A program made the position numbers and the translations under genes. From Oceanobacillus sp. HTM 045 (GTDB lineage: Bacteria > Pseudomonadota > Alphaproteobacteria > Rhodobacterales > Rhodobacteraceae), in NCBI GenBank assembly GCA_009733745.1, contig WNWL01000007.1, positions 248,001-312,000 on the forward strand: 64,000 nucleotides of DNA, in the 5' to 3' direction. Below, piece by piece: positions 62,043 through 64,000 of this stretch. The notes under the pieces are model-generated. The model ran no database searches. It was not told the origin of the DNA and was given only the letters and a program-made list of their open reading frames with translations. Every line of letters starts with the position of its first letter. The first letter of the stretch is position 1.

Positions 62043-62426
62043 TCACGCCTCCTCCGCGGCCGGCCTGGCCGCGCGCAGGCCGCGCATGATCGTGGTGTTG
62101 ATGTCGACCAGCACGTCCGGCGCGCCTTCGCCGCGCAGCACCCGGCCGGTGTGCTGGGCCGTGAACTTCGCGAGGTCGAGGATCTGGACCCGGAGCCCCT
62201 GCGGCAGCCGGTTCTCGGAACTCATCAGATCGGCGGCGATCTCGGTCCAGAGCGTGTGGTTCTCGTATAGGGCCTCCGCGAGGGCGCTGAAGGACTGGCC
62301 GTCCTCCATGGCGCGCCGCAGCTTCCCCGTCACCTGTCCGAAGACGCGAAATTCCACGTCCCTCGGTGAAGCCGTCGCGCGCACGGTGGCGCCGTAGGCA
62401 TCCAGTCTTCCGGCCGCTAGGCCCAT
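62043..62426 (-). CDS. flaF: Flagellar biosynthesis regulator FlaF
   Basis: Protein of 127 residues with FSALAEALYENHTLWTEIAADLM and LRVQILDLAKFTAQHTGRVL, the FlaF family pattern. FlaF works with FlbT on flagellin synthesis and secretion. It follows flagellin after a terminator palindrome. Confidence 0.9.
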   Translation of the reverse strand: MGLAAGRLDAYGATVRATASPRDVEFRVFGQVTGKLRRAMEDGQSFSALAEALYENHTLWTEIAADLMSSENRLPQGLRVQILDLAKFTAQHTGRVLRGEGAPDVLVDINTTIMRGLRAARPAAEEA

Positions 62427-62476
62427 GTCTCACCCTTTCCCAGATATCAACGCATTCGGCGTGACACGGTGTGGGA

Positions 62477-62506
62477 GCCGGGCCGGGGTCATGACCCCGG
62501 CCCGGC
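62477..62506. terminator. 30-base perfect palindrome between fliC and flaF
   Basis: Bases 62477-62490 and 62493-62506 are exact complements (14-base stem, with the central AT extending the palindrome to 30 bases). It lies just after the fliC stop. There is no T tract, but the very stable hairpin should protect or terminate fliC mRNA and separate it from flaF. Confidence 0.7.
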
Positions 62507-62513
62507 GATGGCT

Positions 62514-63815
62514 TTAGCGGAACAGCGCGAGGATGTTCTGCGGTGCCTGGTTGGCGATCGAGAGCGCCTGGACGCCCAGCTGCTGCTGCACCTGGAGCGC
62601 CTGCAGGCGGGCCGAGGCCTCCTCGAGGTCGGCGTCGACCAGCGCGCCGATGCCCGACTTGAAGCTGTCGATCAGCGAGGTCATGAACTCCGACTGGATC
62701 TCGACCCGCTTCTCGGAGGTACCGAACGCGGCCTGCGCCTCGATCGTGGTCTCGATCAGCAGTTCGATATCGGTGAGCGCCTGGGCGGCACCGGCATCGG
62801 TCGACACGTCGATGTTGGCCAGGTCCTCGAGGCCGCCGCCGACCGTGTTGCCCGCTGCCAGGTAGGCATCGGCCCGGAAGGAGACGTTGTTGCCGGTCGT
62901 GGTCGAGCCGGTAACCGTCACGGCGCCGGTGCTCGAGTTAAACGCCATCGTCACCTCGCCCGCGACGTCCGCCGCCTCGAGGCGCGCCTCCAGCTTGCGG
63001 TTCAGGGCGTCGAAGACGTCCTGCGCGGTGTCGCCGTCGCGCGCCACGTACTGGATCTCCGACACCTGGCCGGTCCCGGTCGTGGTGTTCACGCCGGAGG
63101 CGAAGTCGCCGGCACCCGACGCGAGAACGATCGAGTAGCCCGCGCCCGCGACCACCTCGGCATCGGCGATGGTGAACGTGGTGGTCGGGGCCGTGGCAGC
63201 GCCGGTAAGGGTGACCGCGGCACCCGCCGCGGCGCCCGACAGGAACACGCCTCCGGTGGTCTCGGCCGTGCCGGTGATCGCCGAGGCGCCGGTGCCGAGA
63301 TCCTGCTTCTGGACGTCGATGTTGGAGCTGGTGACCGTGCCGTCCGACGCGCGGTCGAGCGACGACAGGACGCTCACCGTGCCGGAGCCGGCGGTCTTCT
63401 CGGTGTTCGACAGCAGGTTCAGGCCGTTGAACTGGGCCGCGCCGACGATGCCGGCGATCTGGCCGCGGAGCGACTCGACCTCGGCCTGCAGCTGGGTGCG
63501 GTCGACGTTGTCCTCGTTGGCGGCGACGATCTTGCCCTTGATCTCGTTCAGGAGCTCGCCGACCTTGGTCGAGGCGTTCGACGCGGTAGCCAGGGTCGAG
63601 GACCCGAGAGCCAGCGATTCGGAGATCGCCTTGAAGCCGGCCACGTCGGATTCCATCGTCTGGGTGATGGCGAAGATCGCGGCGTTGTCCTTGGCGGTCG
63701 CGACGCGCTTGCCGGTCGAGATCTGGTTCTGGACATCCTCCAGGCTGCTGTTGGTGGAACGCAGCGTCTGCAGGGCGACCATCGCGCTGGTGTTGGTGAG
63801 AATGCTAGCGGACAT
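62514..63815 (-). CDS. fliC: Flagellin
   Basis: Filament protein of 433 residues. The N-terminal D0/D1 region reads ASILTNTSAMVALQTLRSTNSSLEDVQNQISTGKRVATAKDNAA and the C-terminal region ends GVQALSIANQAPQNILALFR. The middle is Thr-, Ala- and Gly-rich, the variable surface domain. ATG 63815 has AAGGA 9 bases upstream; an ATG at 63824 directly follows AAGGA with no spacing, so 63815 is preferred. Confidence 0.95.
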   Translation of the reverse strand: MSASILTNTSAMVALQTLRSTNSSLEDVQNQISTGKRVATAKDNAAIFAITQTMESDVAGFKAISESLALGSSTLATASNASTKVGELLNEIKGKIVAANEDNVDRTQLQAEVESLRGQIAGIVGAAQFNGLNLLSNTEKTAGSGTVSVLSSLDRASDGTVTSSNIDVQKQDLGTGASAITGTAETTGGVFLSGAAAGAAVTLTGAATAPTTTFTIADAEVVAGAGYSIVLASGAGDFASGVNTTTGTGQVSEIQYVARDGDTAQDVFDALNRKLEARLEAADVAGEVTMAFNSSTGAVTVTGSTTTGNNVSFRADAYLAAGNTVGGGLEDLANIDVSTDAGAAQALTDIELLIETTIEAQAAFGTSEKRVEIQSEFMTSLIDSFKSGIGALVDADLEEASARLQALQVQQQLGVQALSIANQAPQNILALFR

Positions 63816-64000
63816 GTGACTCATTCCTTCCGATTGCGGTGCGTTCGGCGCCGCGACTGAAACTCATCCCTGTCTGTTCGGGATGCGGACCCGGCCCGTT
63901 CGGTGCCGGGGATGGAACGCGTCTTCTGACGGGAGGGAGCCGGCTTTCGGCTGGCATCCATCGGATCGTTCTCGACCACGGGGCACAAGGAACACCGGAA
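63816..64000. other. Region upstream of flagellin
   Basis: About 185 bases up to the window edge with no gene. It must hold at least part of the fliC leader and perhaps the promoter. No clear sigma-28 or CtrA element was recognised; a GCCGAA occurs on the minus strand but without a matching upstream box. Confidence 0.4.

Noticed and set aside
63816-64000. Sigma-28 promoter of flagellin
   Set aside because: A GCCGAA is present on the minus strand but no TAAA-like box at the right distance.
1-64000. CRISPR arrays or phage genes
   Set aside because: No regularly spaced repeats, Cas motifs or phage structural proteins were seen.

Overview
The window is a high-GC alphaproteobacterial chromosome segment. 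The flagellar genes (flbT, flaF, a DUF1217 gene and fliC beside flgBC-fliE-fliQ-flhA-fliR-flhB), the opgH/opgC glucan genes and a dgcN-dgcA pair all suggest Rhodobacterales (Rhodobacteraceae/Paracoccaceae). This placement rests on gene content and layout only. No transposase, integrase, phage gene or CRISPR array was found.

1-5.3 kb: a sugar-acid type locus. A TRAP substrate-binding protein (cut by the window edge) and an SDR dehydrogenase run leftward. A GntR/FCD regulator and a PfkB kinase resembling KDG kinase run rightward. A clear inverted repeat lies between the two arms, inside the SDR promoter. A large TPR protein of unknown role follows.

5.5-29.5 kb: an accessory catabolic-type region and the most unusual part of the window. 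A LysR regulator faces a PotABCD-type ABC transporter with an embedded TRZ/ATZ-type amidohydrolase. A second PotABCD transporter follows, whose operon continues, mostly with 4-base overlaps, into two tandem fold-III PLP decarboxylase-like paralogues, a 72-residue protein, a methyltransferase and an alpha/beta hydrolase with His at the nucleophile elbow. An isocitrate-lyase/PEP-mutase family lyase faces an AcnD-like aconitase operon that continues with an NTF2-like protein, a hydantoinase and a cysteine hydrolase, and a GntR/FCD regulator closes the region. Two promoters in it share a long matching element. I know of no described pathway with this gene set. A plausible reading is uptake of one or two cationic or cyclic nitrogen compounds, deamination and ring opening of a ureide-like intermediate, and disposal of the carbon skeleton through a tricarboxylate dehydratase and lyase.

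29.7-39.9 kb: core genes. These are tRNA-Tyr, an SDR, rlmB, a possible small RNA, a CoA-binding protein, yaiI, metY, a D-amino-acid transaminase-like gene with dgcA and dgcN (D-glutamate catabolism), and opgH.

40-52.6 kb: a conserved-looking but uncharacterised cluster (MDR dehydrogenase, degenerate PTPS, GT4, methyltransferase, then cytochrome b561 and a RibD-C reductase on the other strand), opgC, a YeeE/YedE sulfur permease with a DUF302 protein behind a perfect 20-base palindrome, and an overlapping operon of one glycosyltransferase-like gene and four unknown genes.

52.7-64 kb: flagellar export, rod, regulatory and flagellin genes.
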